DNA from: an uncultured Eubacterium sp.
GTDB lineage: Bacteria; Bacillota; Clostridia; Lachnospirales; Lachnospiraceae
Assembly (NCBI GenBank): GCA_904502145.1
Contig: CAJGDH010000126.1
Coordinates: 1-5,758, forward strand
DNA length: 5,758 bases
Reading direction: 5' to 3'
In this document: positions 5,083 to 5,758 of the stretch, in pieces
Layout of the letters: every line of letters begins with the position of its first letter
Numbering within the stretch: position 1 is the stretch's first letter
The notes under the pieces: generated by a model
What the model was told of the DNA's origin: nothing
Database searches by the model: none
The model's input: the letters and a program-made list of their open reading frames with translations, nothing else
Made by a program: the position numbers and the translations under genes

Positions 5083-5758
5083 TTATTCCTCATCACACAG
5101 ATAGTAGTGTCCCAGTGCGTCGGCTGCCTTGATGGCAGCGGCAACGGATGCCGGTGTCACCTCGAAAGGCATGTTGTGCAGGGTATCATTATCTGCACAG
5201 GCCAGCTCTGCAACAGCCATGCATTTCTCATCGGTAAGCTCGGCAACGCCAAGTTCCTTCATGGTTACGGGAAGACCTACTTCGATGCAGAACTCGATGA
5301 TCTCTGCAAGCTCTTCTTCCGGCATATCTTCAAGAACCAGCTGAACCAGTGTACCGAAAGCAACCTTCTCGCCGTGATACATATGGTGGCATTCCTCAAG
5401 AACGGTAAGGCCGTTGTGGATGGCATGAGCGCCCGCAAGACCTGCGCTCTCGAATCCGATACCGGAAAGAAGGGTGTTGGCCTCGATGATCTTCTCTACA
5501 GCAGGTGTGCATGCGCCGGCATCGAGGGCGATCTTGGCCTTGACGCCTTCAGCCATCAGGGTGTCAAAACATAACTTGGCGATAGCCATGGAAGCCTCGG
5601 TGGCTTTTCCGCCTGCGCAGGATGTGGCATCGCTCTGCGAGCATGCCCTGGCTTCAAAGTAGGTGGCCAGTGCGTCGCCGATACCGGAGACGGTAAGACG
5701 GGTGGGGGATTTCACCACGATGTCTGTATCCATCATGACCAGGTTGGGGTTAGCCGGA
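5083..5758 (-). CDS. gldA: Glycerol dehydrogenase, C-terminal part (5' end beyond the window)
   Basis: This NAD-dependent enzyme oxidises glycerol to dihydroxyacetone and belongs to the iron-containing alcohol dehydrogenase superfamily, though GldA itself uses zinc. The reading frame stays open to the right edge (PANPNLVMMDTDIVV...), so the methionines at 5736 and 5733 are internal, not starts. About 224 residues are visible. The metal ligands are Asp28 of the fragment (GIGDALATYFEARA), His111 (GLAGAHAIHNG) and His128 (HGEKVAFG). Their spacing of 83 and 17 residues equals that of Asp171, His254 and His271 in E. coli GldA, as I recall that numbering, so about 143 N-terminal residues, including the NAD-binding domain, are missing. 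The ending HYYLCDEE is close to normal length. It converges with the TetR gene, and no dihydroxyacetone kinase gene is visible here. Confidence 0.95.
   Translation of the reverse strand, partial: PANPNLVMMDTDIVVKSPTRLTVSGIGDALATYFEARACSQSDATSCAGGKATEASMAIAKLCFDTLMAEGVKAKIALDAGACTPAVEKIIEANTLLSGIGFESAGLAGAHAIHNGLTVLEECHHMYHGEKVAFGTLVQLVLEDMPEEELAEIIEFCIEVGLPVTMKELGVAELTDEKCMAVAELACADNDTLHNMPFEVTPASVAAAIKAADALGHYYLCDEE

Noticed and set aside
5107..5574. Plus-strand open frames opposite gldA
   Set aside because: They are antisense shadows of a clear gldA gene.
1..5758. CRISPR array, tRNA or rRNA genes, insertion sequence or phage genes
   Set aside because: I saw no regular spaced repeats, tRNA-like cloverleaf, transposase or phage-type protein anywhere in the window.

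Overview
The window reads as chromosomal DNA of an anaerobic Gram-positive bacterium in the Clostridia, most likely Lachnospiraceae-like. Three things point there. The gene order ecfA2-ecfT-truA-rplM-rpsI is typical of Firmicutes. Start sites have strong AGGAG-type ribosome binding sites, and an L13 autoregulatory leader precedes rplM. Finally there is an oxygen-sensitive KamA-family radical SAM enzyme and a glycerol dehydrogenase. Genus cannot be fixed from the sequence alone.

Layout: (1) 1-1828, plus strand: the 3' end of the ECF-transporter ATPase gene ecfA2, then ecfT and truA, closely spaced as one operon. (2) 1829-2994, plus strand: a perfect consensus promoter, a structured L13 leader, rplM, rpsI and a strong intrinsic terminator. 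No terminator separates truA from this unit, so it can be read both from its own promoter and from upstream. (3) 3051-4407: a KamA-family radical SAM aminomutase on the minus strand, diverging from a TetR-family regulator gene that follows on the plus strand. The 247 bp between them hold face-to-face promoters and repeated GACAT/ATGTC half-sites. (4) 4977-5026: a hairpin terminator between convergent genes. (5) 5083-5758, minus strand: the C-terminal part of gldA (glycerol dehydrogenase), running off the right edge.

The first two blocks are housekeeping: micronutrient uptake, tRNA pseudouridylation and ribosomal proteins. The part most worth attention is the aminomutase/TetR pair. The aminomutase keeps the radical SAM cluster motif and a candidate PLP lysine but lacks both acidic residues that hold lysine in true lysine 2,3-aminomutase, so its substrate is probably not lysine. 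The layout of the shared intergenic region suggests that the TetR protein controls both genes.
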